From an uncultured Clostridia bacterium (lineage in GTDB: Bacteria; Bacillota; Clostridia; Oscillospirales; Ruminococcaceae): a stretch of 6,319 nucleotides of DNA. This document shows positions 1 through 3,992 of the stretch, piece by piece. The translations under genes were made by a program, and so were the position numbers. Numbering within the stretch: position 1 is the first letter of the stretch; each line of letters begins with the position of its first letter. The notes beneath the pieces were generated by a model, which had not been told where the DNA came from, did no database searches, and saw only the letters and a list, made by a program, of their open reading frames with translations. Location of the stretch: contig CANCXY010000196.1 in NCBI GenBank assembly GCA_947381875.1, forward strand, positions 1-6,319, written 5' to 3'.

Positions 1-47
1 GAGATGTCCGTGCGTGACTGGAGTTCAGACGTGTGCTCTTCCGATCT
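1..47. other. Illumina sequencing adapter (contamination)
   Basis: This stretch is a synthetic library primer, not genome. Positions 1-5 (GAGAT) match the 3' end of the P7 primer, 6-13 (GTCCGTGC) sit exactly where the 8-nt i7 index belongs, and 14-47 match the TruSeq read-2 adapter, ending in CTCTTCCGATCT. Read on the minus strand it begins with the classic AGATCGGAAGAGC and translates in the flagellin frame as RSEEHTSELQSR, a peptide that appears in databases as an adapter artefact. True genomic sequence starts at 48. Confidence 0.98.
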
Positions 48-698
48 ATCGGGATTTTTGGCAATCTTGAAACTGACAGAAGTAGATGTATTGTCGTCAA
101 AACCAATGTTAAAGGTGATGACATCTCCTACCTCTGCTGCCTTGCCGGCTGTACCATCAGTGCCATAGTTCACCAGCGCAACAGATGTCTCAAAAGCTGC
201 TTTGCTACCTGTAGATTTATAGGTCTTTGCATTGCCGCCAACCTCGATCTTTGTAACAGGCTGCTCAATCGCCAAACTGCCGTCCAGAAGCTTTGTGCCG
301 TTGAAATTCGCCGACTGGCTGATACGGTCAATTTCGTCCAAAAGCTGGTCGACTTCATCCTGCAACGCTTGGCGTTCTGTGTTGGTGTATGTGCCATTGG
401 CAGACTTTGTGGAAAGCTCCACCATACGGTTCAGCATGTCATGTACTTCGCCCAAGTTGCCTTCTGCCGTCTGAATCAAGCTGATGCCGTCCTGTGCATT
501 CGCGGAAGCGGTTTCCAGACCTTTGATCTGCGCTTTCATCTTCTCGCTGATAGCCAGACCTGCCGCGTCGTCGCCCGCACGGTTGATGCGGAAGCCGCTG
601 GACAGTTTTTCCAGAGATTTTGCGACTGCGCTGTTGTTCATGCCAAGCTGACGATAGGCGTTCAGCGCCATCGTATTTGTTCTTACTACCATACCCAT
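48..698 (-). CDS. fliC/hag: Flagellin, N-terminal part (truncated by contig end/adapter)
   Basis: Flagellin is the secreted subunit that polymerises into the flagellar filament. The minus-strand frame starts MGMVVRTNTMALNAYRQLG and gives 217 genomic codons before running into the adapter without a stop. Residues about 4-140 are the conserved D0/D1 helical region: KLSSGFRINRAGDDAAGLAISE (split here over residues 31-52), AQDGISLIQTAEGNL at 68-82, and DEIDRISQSANFNG at 121-134. R91 in LNRMVEL and E122 in DEIDRI align with the Salmonella FliC residues R90 and E114 that contact TLR5. From about 141 the sequence is the variable surface domain; the C-terminal D1/D0 half is missing. The ATG at 698 is preferred over the in-frame ATG at 692 because AGGAGG lies 8 nt before it. 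csrA lies just upstream on the same strand, which fits post-transcriptional control. Symbol depends on naming tradition. Confidence 0.96.
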
Positions 699-704
699 GA
701 GTAA

Positions 705-714
705 ATCCTCCTGT
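705..714 (-). promoter_or_regulatory. Flagellin Shine-Dalgarno inside a CsrA-like binding site
   Basis: On the minus strand ACAGGAGGAT precedes the flagellin ATG by 6 nt. AGGAGG (707-712) is the ribosome binding site with 8-nt spacing and fixes the start at 698. The ACA-GGA part resembles the CsrA consensus ACARGGAUGU, and in Bacillus subtilis CsrA blocks hag translation by covering the Shine-Dalgarno. That this site is used is inferred from the motif and from csrA lying next door. Confidence 0.6.
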
Positions 715-728
715 TGCGGTTCAGTGCC

Positions 729-751
729 AAGCCAAACGTCTTGTTGGGCTT
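729..751 (-). other. Hairpin in flagellin mRNA leader
   Basis: On the minus strand AAGCCCAA (751-744) can pair with TTGGCTT (735-729), giving seven pairs with one bulged C and an 8-nt loop. It lies about 15 nt upstream of the Shine-Dalgarno. A second small hairpin, GGGC-ACT-GCCC, lies just upstream (765-755). Further GGA trinucleotides occur upstream at 788-786, 798-796 and 819-817. Leader hairpins with GGA sites are the usual CsrA target architecture, but the transcript start is unknown, so which sites are in the mRNA cannot be said. Confidence 0.4.
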
Positions 752-873
752 ATGGGCAGTGCCCGCTTTTTTAATTTTTATTTATTCCAATCTTCTCCGC
801 CCAACAGCCCGCCGCCTCCAGCTCTGCAGCGCGTTCAGCCGTGAACCATAGACGAAAAAGAGTGAAACCAAAG

Positions 874-900
874 AAAAAGAACTGGGGCTTTGCAATCCCC
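874..900 (-). terminator. Weak intrinsic terminator after csrA
   Basis: Directly after the csrA stop the minus strand reads GGGG-ATTGCAAAG-CCCC (900-884): four GC pairs, an A/G mismatch and two AT pairs around GCA. It is followed by AGTTCTTTTTCTTT (T5 at 878-874). The stem is short, so it may be a partial terminator or attenuator between csrA and flagellin rather than a full stop. It suggests flagellin is at least partly transcribed from its own promoter. Confidence 0.4.
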
Positions 901-901
901 T

Positions 902-1219
902 TCAATACCCAATCGCAGGTTTTTGGGTTGTGGTTTGCGCCGCCTGCGGTTTCCGATATACAGGCGGTTCGCTCTGCGCAGCTTTTTCAGCTTTGAGTAC
1001 CTTTTTGCTCCGCCGCAGGCTCTCGGCTTTCATAGCTTCGATTTTTGCCCACCGCTCGGCATCGTCGGCATAGTGTTCGCCGCGGGATATTTTCATGTCC
1101 GAAGGGGCGTCAATGGCAACCTTGAACCGATTGCCCGCGCTGCTCGTTTCAAAAATGGTGATATAAATGTTGTCGTTGATGACGATGGTATCGCCAATGT
1201 TCCTTCCAAGCACAAGCAT
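902..1219 (-). CDS. csrA: Carbon storage regulator CsrA with long C-terminal tail
   Basis: CsrA is a small dimeric RNA-binding protein that blocks translation by binding GGA motifs near ribosome binding sites; in flagellated Firmicutes its main target is flagellin mRNA. The 105-residue product starts MLVLGRNIGDTIVI and carries the fold up to about residue 50 (IDAPSDMKISRGEHY at 36-50). RNA-contact positions L4/R6 and the arginine equivalent to E. coli R44 (here R46) are kept. Typical CsrA is about 60-80 residues. Here a charged helix-like stretch (about 51-80, rich in A, E, K, R) and a P/Q/T-rich tail (about 84-105) are added. In B. subtilis the C-terminal extension is where FliW binds; no fliW is present in this window. 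The start is supported by AAAGGAG (1228-1234) 8 nt upstream. Flagellin follows 203 nt downstream on the same strand. Confidence 0.93.
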   Translation of the reverse strand: MLVLGRNIGDTIVINDNIYITIFETSSAGNRFKVAIDAPSDMKISRGEHYADDAERWAKIEAMKAESLRRSKKVLKAEKAAQSEPPVYRKPQAAQTTTQKPAIGY

Positions 1220-1320
1220 CTCTGCAACTCCTTTCGCATGCGGGGAAACGTCTGCTTTGTTGGCTGGTGTGTGCGGCGTTCCCTTCGGGCTTTGTGCGTA
1301 ATGTTTGGGTATCTTTGGGC

Positions 1321-1356
1321 AGGATTTACAAAAAAGTATACTTTTTTGTAAATCCT
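1321..1356. repeat. Perfect 36-bp palindrome
   Basis: The arm AGGATTTACAAAAAAGTA (1321-1338) is followed immediately by its exact reverse complement (1339-1356), with GTATAC at the centre and no spacer. Symmetry ends abruptly on both sides (C at 1320, A at 1357). It lies 101 nt upstream of the csrA start and would form a long AU-rich hairpin in a csrA leader. It lacks a T tract after the stem, so it is not a standard terminator. It could be a protein-binding site, a small foldback element, or, less likely, an assembly artefact. Confidence 0.95.
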
Positions 1357-1358
1357 AA

Positions 1359-1394
1359 ATTTTGGCTACTGGCCTGCATTTGCAGGTCTTTTTT
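1359..1394 (+). terminator. Hairpin with T6 tract (repeat unit 1)
   Basis: After ATTTTGGCT (1359-1367) the plus strand has GGCCTGC-ATTT-GCAGGTC (1371-1388), seven pairs including one G-T, followed by six Ts (1389-1394). This is a good intrinsic-terminator shape for plus-strand transcription, yet no plus-strand gene lies before it. The same sequence is repeated imperfectly at 1448-1480, so it may be one copy of an interspersed element. Confidence 0.5.
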
Positions 1395-1447
1395 CATGTA
1401 AAAAAACACCGCTTTGTTGTGGCTTTCTATTTTCCCCAGAATGCCGG

Positions 1448-1480
1448 ATTTTGGCTGTCTGCCTACGTTTGCAGGCTTTT
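1448..1480 (+). repeat. Imperfect direct repeat of the 1359-1394 element (unit 2)
   Basis: ATTTTGGCT, then GCCT, then TTTGCAGG and CTTTT recur in the same order as in unit 1, with a few substitutions between. The hairpin (GCCTAC/GCAGGC with one A-C mismatch, loop GTTT) is weaker than in unit 1 and is followed by four Ts. Confidence 0.55.
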
Positions 1481-1509
1481 GTGCAATTTCACAACAATAT
1501 CGGGAAAAG

Positions 1510-1540
1510 CGGAATTTTGGGGCAAATTCCGGGGTTTTTT
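1510..1540 (+). terminator. Hairpin with T6 tract (related unit 3)
   Basis: CGGAATTT (1510-1517) pairs perfectly with AAATTCCG (1524-1531) around TGGGGC; GGG and six Ts (1535-1540) follow. It shares the ATTTTGG start and T-rich end with units 1 and 2 but has a different stem. As with unit 1, the T tract points to plus-strand transcription and no plus-strand gene precedes it. Confidence 0.5.
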
Positions 1541-1579
1541 GCAAAATCATGAAAGACAAAAATTTAACGATGTGCTTTT

Positions 1580-1607
1580 ATCGTATTCAATACGCTTAAA
1601 GTGTAAA
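1580..1607 (-). promoter_or_regulatory. Possible promoter for csrA with an overlapping palindrome
   Basis: On the minus strand TTTACA (1607-1602) and TACGAT (1585-1580) are 16 nt apart; the -35 matches five of six and the -10 four of six. The palindrome CGTATT-C-AATACG (1582-1594) overlaps the -10 and spacer, as an operator would. No better promoter was found close to csrA, but the match is modest and the resulting leader would be about 350 nt long. Confidence 0.3.
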
Positions 1608-1625
1608 ATCGTGGCGTAAAAAATA

Positions 1626-1659
1626 GCCTCAGCGCCCGGAAAATCCCGGAGACTGTGGC
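1626..1659. terminator. Two-way intrinsic terminator
   Basis: GCCTCAG (1626-1632) pairs with CTGTGGC (1653-1659) with one T-T mismatch, and CCGG (1636-1639) with CCGG (1646-1649) extends it inward. Six Ts follow on the plus strand (1662-1667), and six As precede on the plus strand (1618-1623), which give TATTTTTT on the minus strand. The structure can therefore stop transcription from either side; on the minus strand it would back up the terminator at 1710-1744. Confidence 0.6.
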
Positions 1660-1708
1660 CGTTTTTTGTCAGTTTGCTTTTGCCGTATACTTTTCGCCGT
1701 CTGCGTAC

Positions 1709-1779
1709 TAAAAAGGCTTGAACTGTCGGAAGCAATTCAAGCCTAACCACGCAATGGCATAGCGCTGGTGCCATCTTCT
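1709..1779 (-). ncRNA. Candidate small RNA, about 70 nt
   Basis: A strong minus-strand promoter (1786-1814) is followed after about 35 nt by a strong intrinsic terminator (1710-1744), with no room for a protein gene. The predicted RNA would start near 1779. Its 5' hairpin is ATGGCA (1774-1769)/TGCCAT (1759-1754) with a 9-nt loop, followed by a short linker GCGTGGTT and the terminator hairpin. The linker can pair instead with the loop of the first hairpin (CCAgCGC 1768-1762 with GCGTGG 1752-1747), an alternative fold. I do not recognise the RNA family. Alternatives: the terminator of the acetyltransferase gene with a chance promoter, or an attenuator in a long csrA leader. Confidence 0.5.
1710..1744 (-). 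terminator. Intrinsic terminator of acetyltransferase gene / candidate small RNA
   Basis: On the minus strand AGGCTTGAA (1744-1736) pairs perfectly over nine bases with TTCAAGCCT (1722-1714), with a 13-nt loop that can add two more pairs. Ts continue to 1710. It lies 88 nt beyond the acetyltransferase stop and would also end any RNA started at the promoter at 1786-1814. Confidence 0.85.
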
Positions 1780-1785
1780 AATTGT

Positions 1786-1814
1786 ACTATATATCAATCA
1801 CCTGTGTATGTCAA
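1786..1814 (-). promoter_or_regulatory. Near-consensus sigma-A promoter
   Basis: On the minus strand TTGACA (1814-1809) is a perfect -35, and TATAGT (1791-1786) is a five-of-six -10, exactly 17 nt apart. Predicted start is near 1779. It lies just after the acetyltransferase stop codon and points toward the terminator at 1744-1710, which is why a small RNA is proposed. Confidence 0.8.
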
Positions 1815-1831
1815 CCCTCCGCGAAAAATTT

Positions 1832-2353
1832 TCAGCCCGAAACTACCACAAAACGATCATGCGGCATATCCACGCCCCGATAATGCTTTACCCATCGGTC
1901 GGCTTTGTGCATGCCGTTCCGAAGGGCTACCTTCTGGGAAGCGGTATTCGTATCCCGGATGATAGAACAAACTTCCTCCGCTTTTAAAACATCAAACGCA
2001 TATGCTTTACAAGCGGCGGCGGCTTCTGTAGCGTATCCTTTATGCCAATACGCCCGCTGAAAAAGATAGCCGATCTCCAACACTTCCCTTTCCTTCCACG
2101 GCTGCATGGTCAGGCCGCACTGGCCGATCATGGCGTCTGTCTCCTTCAACACAGCCGCCCACAGCCCAAACCCCCATTTTTGATACCGGGCCATCTGCTT
2201 TTCCAGCCATTCCCGCACTTCCGCATCGGTGAATGCCCCTTCATAGGCGGCCATTGCCTGTCCGTCCTGCAAAATGGAACACAGCGCTCCAAAATCTGCG
2301 GGCGTTATCTCCCGCAGATACAGCCGTTCCGTTTCCAATATCTTATTCGACAT
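1832..2353 (-). CDS. GNAT-family N-acetyltransferase (RimJ/RimL-like)
   Basis: The 173-residue product belongs to the GNAT acetyltransferases (Acetyltransf_3, RimJ/RimL type), which move an acetyl group from acetyl-CoA to an amine on a protein terminus or small molecule. The N-terminus ILETERLYLREITPADF is typical of this branch. The acetyl-CoA binding motif A is FQRAYWHKGYATEA (about residues 98-111), preceded by the strand VLEIGYLF. Motif B is DTNTASQKVALRNGM (about 134-148), with the usual N and S. Length fits a complete single-domain enzyme, predicted cytoplasmic. The start at 2353 is supported by AAGGGGGA (2361-2368) 7-8 nt upstream. It stands alone, in line with the tRNA genes upstream and ended by the hairpin at 1710-1744. 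The substrate cannot be told from sequence. Confidence 0.9.
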   Translation of the reverse strand: MSNKILETERLYLREITPADFGALCSILQDGQAMAAYEGAFTDAEVREWLEKQMARYQKWGFGLWAAVLKETDAMIGQCGLTMQPWKEREVLEIGYLFQRAYWHKGYATEAAAACKAYAFDVLKAEEVCSIIRDTNTASQKVALRNGMHKADRWVKHYRGVDMPHDRFVVVSG

Positions 2354-2381
2354 AGGGAAATCCCCCTTCCATTCTCAAACC

Positions 2382-2410
2382 ATTACAATCTGTTACGGGT
2401 TTGTTGTATA
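2382..2410 (-). promoter_or_regulatory. Possible promoter of the acetyltransferase gene
   Basis: On the minus strand TATACA (2410-2405) and TGTAAT (2387-2382) are 17 nt apart, matching the consensus at four and five of six positions. It begins just inside the tRNA terminator hairpin and would give a leader of about 20-25 nt. Weak but well placed. Confidence 0.35.
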
Positions 2411-2446
2411 GAAAATACGCCGCAGATTCTGCGGCGTATTTTCTAT
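2408..2446 (-). terminator. Strong hairpin terminator after the tRNA genes
   Basis: Perfect 18-bp arms (2408-2425 and 2429-2446) enclose a 3-nt loop. The inner half is GC-rich (CGCCGCAG/CTGCGGCG) and the outer half is A/T (ATAGAAAATA/TATTTTCTAT). It begins 8 nt after the CCA end of tRNA-Tyr. The T-rich end is paired inside the stem rather than free, so it should act in both directions and shield the acetyltransferase gene from tRNA transcription. Confidence 0.8.
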
Positions 2447-2453
2447 TAAAATA

Positions 2454-2539
2454 TGGTGGGAGAGGATGGATTCGAACCATCGAAGCGAAGACGCAACAGA
2501 TTTACAGTCTGCCCCCATTGGCCACTCGGGAACTCTCCC
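2454..2539 (-). tRNA. tRNA-Tyr (anticodon GTA)
   Basis: The acceptor stem is GGGAGAG (2539-2533) with CTCTCCC (2464-2458), discriminator A and an encoded CCA (2456-2454). The anticodon arm is GCAGA-CTGTAAA-TCTGT, reading GTA. A long variable arm (GCG-TCTT-CGC) marks a class II tRNA, as expected for bacterial tyrosine tRNA, and the T arm is GATGG-TTCGAAT-CCATC. Length is 86 nt including CCA. Confidence 0.97.
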
Positions 2540-2548
2540 ATATAAAAT

Positions 2549-2624
2549 TGGAGCTGGTGGACGGATTTGAACCCCCGACCTGCTGATTACAAATCAGCTG
2601 CTCTACCAGCTGAGCTACACCAGC
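2549..2624 (-). tRNA. tRNA-Thr (anticodon TGT)
   Basis: The acceptor stem GCTGGTG (2624-2618) pairs with CACCAGC (2559-2553), followed by T and an encoded CCA (2551-2549). The anticodon arm is GCTGA-TTTGTAA-TCAGC, reading TGT (threonine). The T loop TTCAAAT is standard and the length is 76 nt. Nine nucleotides separate it from tRNA-Tyr, so the two are one transcript, Thr first. Confidence 0.97.
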
Positions 2625-2709
2625 ATCTCAACAAGCCGCCTGCTTTCCTCACACGGCCCCCGCCCCTTCCCTGTCCGGCTTTACGCCGCGCAGTTCAGAG
2701 CGCTCTATT

Positions 2710-2738
2710 ATAATATCAATTTCCGCCGCATTTGTCAA
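2710..2738 (-). promoter_or_regulatory. Promoter of the tRNA-Thr/tRNA-Tyr unit
   Basis: On the minus strand TTGACA (2738-2733) is perfect and TATTAT (2715-2710) lies 17 nt downstream; an overlapping TATAAT sits 3 nt further. Upstream (about 2742-2775) are A and T tracts resembling an UP element, as is usual for stable-RNA promoters. The start would be about 80 nt before tRNA-Thr. Confidence 0.85.
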
Positions 2739-2798
2739 TACCCTTTTTTCAAAAATTTTTCCAATATTTTTGGATTGAGACAAATTTCGTATCTTTTA

Positions 2799-2827
2799 TT
2801 GATTTTCACGCCCGGTTGTGCTATTTT
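2799..2827 (+). promoter_or_regulatory. Probable promoter of the Mrp/Mbh operon
   Basis: TTGATT (2799-2804) and TATTTT (2822-2827) are 17 nt apart, each matching four of six consensus bases. It is the only reasonable plus-strand promoter before the operon and gives a leader of roughly 25 nt before the mnhE start. It is divergent from the tRNA promoter, with about 60 nt between the two -35 boxes. Confidence 0.5.
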
Positions 2828-2858
2828 ATTATGTTGAACTGAAGTGGAGGGATTCGGC

Positions 2859-3341
2859 GTGTTTTTGGCGTTTTTCCTTTTATGGGTCATCCTGAACGGG
2901 CGGATCACGGGGGAGGTCGCGGCGTTGGGAGCCGGGATATCGGCGGTATGCTATGTGTTTTTCTGCCGCCTTTGCGGGACCGGGCTGGACCTCGACCTGC
3001 GGCTTTTCAAAAAACTGCCCGCGGCTGTGCGTCTGCTCGGCGTGCTGCTGATCGAGATCGCCAAGGCAAACTGGCGGGTAATCCGCTGGATCTACCACCC
3101 GAAGCATACGTTAGAGCCGCAGATTGTACAATTTGAAACGGACCTGCACAGCGAGGCCGCGCGCGTCGCTTTGGCGCAGTGCATCACGCTCACGCCCGGC
3201 ACCATCACGGGGCGGCTGGAAGGGAACGTGTATACCGTACACTGCCTGGACAAGAGTATGGCCGAGGGGCTGGATCAGAGCAGGTTTGTAGAAATCCTTC
3301 GGGAGCTGGAAAAAACGGAGGGCGGAAAGCATGACGTATGA
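2859..3341 (+). CDS. mnhE: Mrp/Mbh antiporter subunit E (MnhE/MbhA-like)
   Basis: MnhE is a small membrane subunit of Mrp-type Na+/H+ antiporters and of the antiporter half of Mbh-type complexes. The product is 160 residues, the usual family size. The N-terminus FLAFFLLWVILNGRITGE and a second hydrophobic stretch (about 56-70) are membrane segments. The C-terminal half is soluble and carries the family signature CITLTPGTITGRLEGNVYTVHCLD (spread over 108-131). The GTG at 2859 is chosen because GGAGG (2846-2850) lies exactly 8 nt before it. A GTG at 2844 in the same frame would place that Shine-Dalgarno inside the gene and has none of its own. The stop overlaps the next gene by 11 nt, indicating translational coupling. 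It is the first gene of the operon. Confidence 0.93.
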   Translation: MFLAFFLLWVILNGRITGEVAALGAGISAVCYVFFCRLCGTGLDLDLRLFKKLPAAVRLLGVLLIEIAKANWRVIRWIYHPKHTLEPQIVQFETDLHSEAARVALAQCITLTPGTITGRLEGNVYTVHCLDKSMAEGLDQSRFVEILRELEKTEGGKHDV

Positions 3342-3666
3342 GGGCCTGGTGCAAATTTTCCTCCTGGTCTGCCTGGCGGGGCTGGGCGTGCTGGCGATCC
3401 TGTGCCTGATCCGCGTGATCATCGGGCCGCGCACTTCGGGGCGCATGCTGGGTATCAATATGATCGGCACGCAGGTCATCGCGGCCATTGCGCTGGTATC
3501 GGTGCTGCGGGGCGAGGAGACGTTCATCGACGTGGGTGTTGTATACGCGCTTCTGAACTTCCTGGCCGTCGTGTGCCTGACCAAAATCTATATCGGCATC
3601 TATGAGCATCGGATCCGGAAGATCCGTGCGGCCAAAAAACAGAGCGGGGAGGGGCGGAGCGTATGA
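3331..3666 (+). CDS. mnhF: Mrp/Mbh antiporter subunit F (MnhF/MbhB-like)
   Basis: MnhF is a three-helix membrane subunit needed for assembly and activity of Mrp antiporters. The 111-residue product has hydrophobic segments at about 7-29, 38-60 and 65-90. The family motif LIRVIIGPRTSGRMLGINMIG lies at about 26-46 and FIDVGVVYALLNFLAVVCLTK at about 66-85. The tail is basic (RIRKIRAAKK), fitting a cytoplasmic C-terminus. GGAGG at 3317-3321, inside the end of mnhE, serves the ATG. Its stop shares ATGA with the next start. Confidence 0.93.
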   Translation: MTYEGLVQIFLLVCLAGLGVLAILCLIRVIIGPRTSGRMLGINMIGTQVIAAIALVSVLRGEETFIDVGVVYALLNFLAVVCLTKIYIGIYEHRIRKIRAAKKQSGEGRSV

Positions 3667-3992
3667 GCGTATGGGAATGGATCCGTTTTGCCGCGGGCGC
3701 GGCGCTGGTGCTGTCGGGGCTGTTTGTGTTTATCACAGCAGTGATTGGCAATTACCGTTTCCATTTTGTGTTGAACCGCATGCACGCGGCGGGCCTGGCT
3801 GACACCCTGGGGCTGGCGCTGCTGTTCGCCGGGGCGATGGTCTTTTCCGGCTTCACGGTGTTTTCGCTGAAATTGATCCTGATTTTGCTGTTCCTGTGGT
3901 GTACAGGGCCGGTGGCAAGCCATCTGCTGCTGCGCACGGAGTTATGCGCGGGCGACGCGGCGCACGCGTGGGAGGAGGATGCGGCGGAATGA
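3663..3992 (+). CDS. mnhG: Mrp/Mbh antiporter subunit G (MnhG/MbhC-like)
   Basis: MnhG is another small three-helix subunit of the Mrp complex. The 109-residue product has membrane segments at about 8-28, 45-65 and 68-89. The family pattern NYRFHFVLNRMHAAGLADTLG (about 30-50) matches the usual RxPDxxxRxHAxxxxDTLG type, and TGPVASHLLLR (about 81-91) matches the NPVAxHxLxR helix end. It starts inside the mnhF stop (ATGA) behind GGAGGGG, and its own stop overlaps the next start in the same way. The acidic end (AWEEDAAE) is short and variable in the family. Confidence 0.92.
   Translation: MSVWEWIRFAAGAALVLSGLFVFITAVIGNYRFHFVLNRMHAAGLADTLGLALLFAGAMVFSGFTVFSLKLILILLFLWCTGPVASHLLLRTELCAGDAAHAWEEDAAE

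Larger units (their letters stand above)
1220..1831. other. Gene-free intergenic zone rich in hairpins
   Basis: I find no convincing protein gene between csrA and the acetyltransferase. The short open frames here have no ribosome binding site, no recognisable motif, and overlap hairpins. The zone is more AT-rich than its flanks. From left to right it holds the csrA ribosome binding site, a 36-bp perfect palindrome (1321-1356), three related hairpin/T-tract units (1359-1540), a weak minus promoter (1580-1607), a two-way terminator (1626-1659), and a minus-strand promoter/terminator pair that looks like a small RNA gene (1709-1814). Confidence 0.8.

Noticed and set aside
33..704. Long plus-strand open frame over the flagellin region
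   Set aside because: It begins inside the adapter, is antisense to a clear flagellin, and its translation (cysteine-rich, no motif) resembles no protein family.
716..731. Sigma-54-like TGGCAC before flagellin
   Set aside because: The -12 element is CGCAA rather than TTGCA and the site is too close to the ribosome binding site to be the promoter.
750..780. Sigma-28 promoter for flagellin (GCCCATAA at 757-750)
   Set aside because: The -10 resembles GCCGATAA, but no TAAA lies 15-16 nt upstream (nearest are at 12 and 19), so support is too weak to call.
890..1351. Plus-strand open frame opposite csrA
   Set aside because: It is the antisense of csrA and its leader, without a ribosome binding site or recognisable domain.
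1497..1504. Sigma-28-like -10 CCCGATAT upstream of csrA (minus strand)
   Set aside because: Seven of eight bases match the B. subtilis sigma-D -10, but the -35 position reads GCCC instead of TAAA.
1326..1559. Minus-strand 77-codon frame across the repeat units
   Set aside because: No ribosome binding site and the residues simply reflect the DNA repeats and palindrome; no family resemblance.
1600..1680. Possible c-di-GMP riboswitch near the flagellar genes
   Set aside because: Clostridial flagellar genes often have one, but I see neither the GEMM-I nor the class II conserved core here; the structure is a plain two-way terminator.
1741..1747. GCCTAAC resembling an integron attC core site
   Set aside because: There is no matching GTTRRRY partner or attC-like arm; the bases are explained by the terminator hairpin.
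1547..1774. Minus-strand 75-codon frame starting in the candidate small RNA
   Set aside because: Its ATG is inside the 5' hairpin, has no Shine-Dalgarno, and the frame runs through two terminators.
2844..2858. Earlier GTG start for mnhE at 2844
   Set aside because: It has no Shine-Dalgarno, and using it would put the GGAGG that serves the 2859 GTG inside the coding region.
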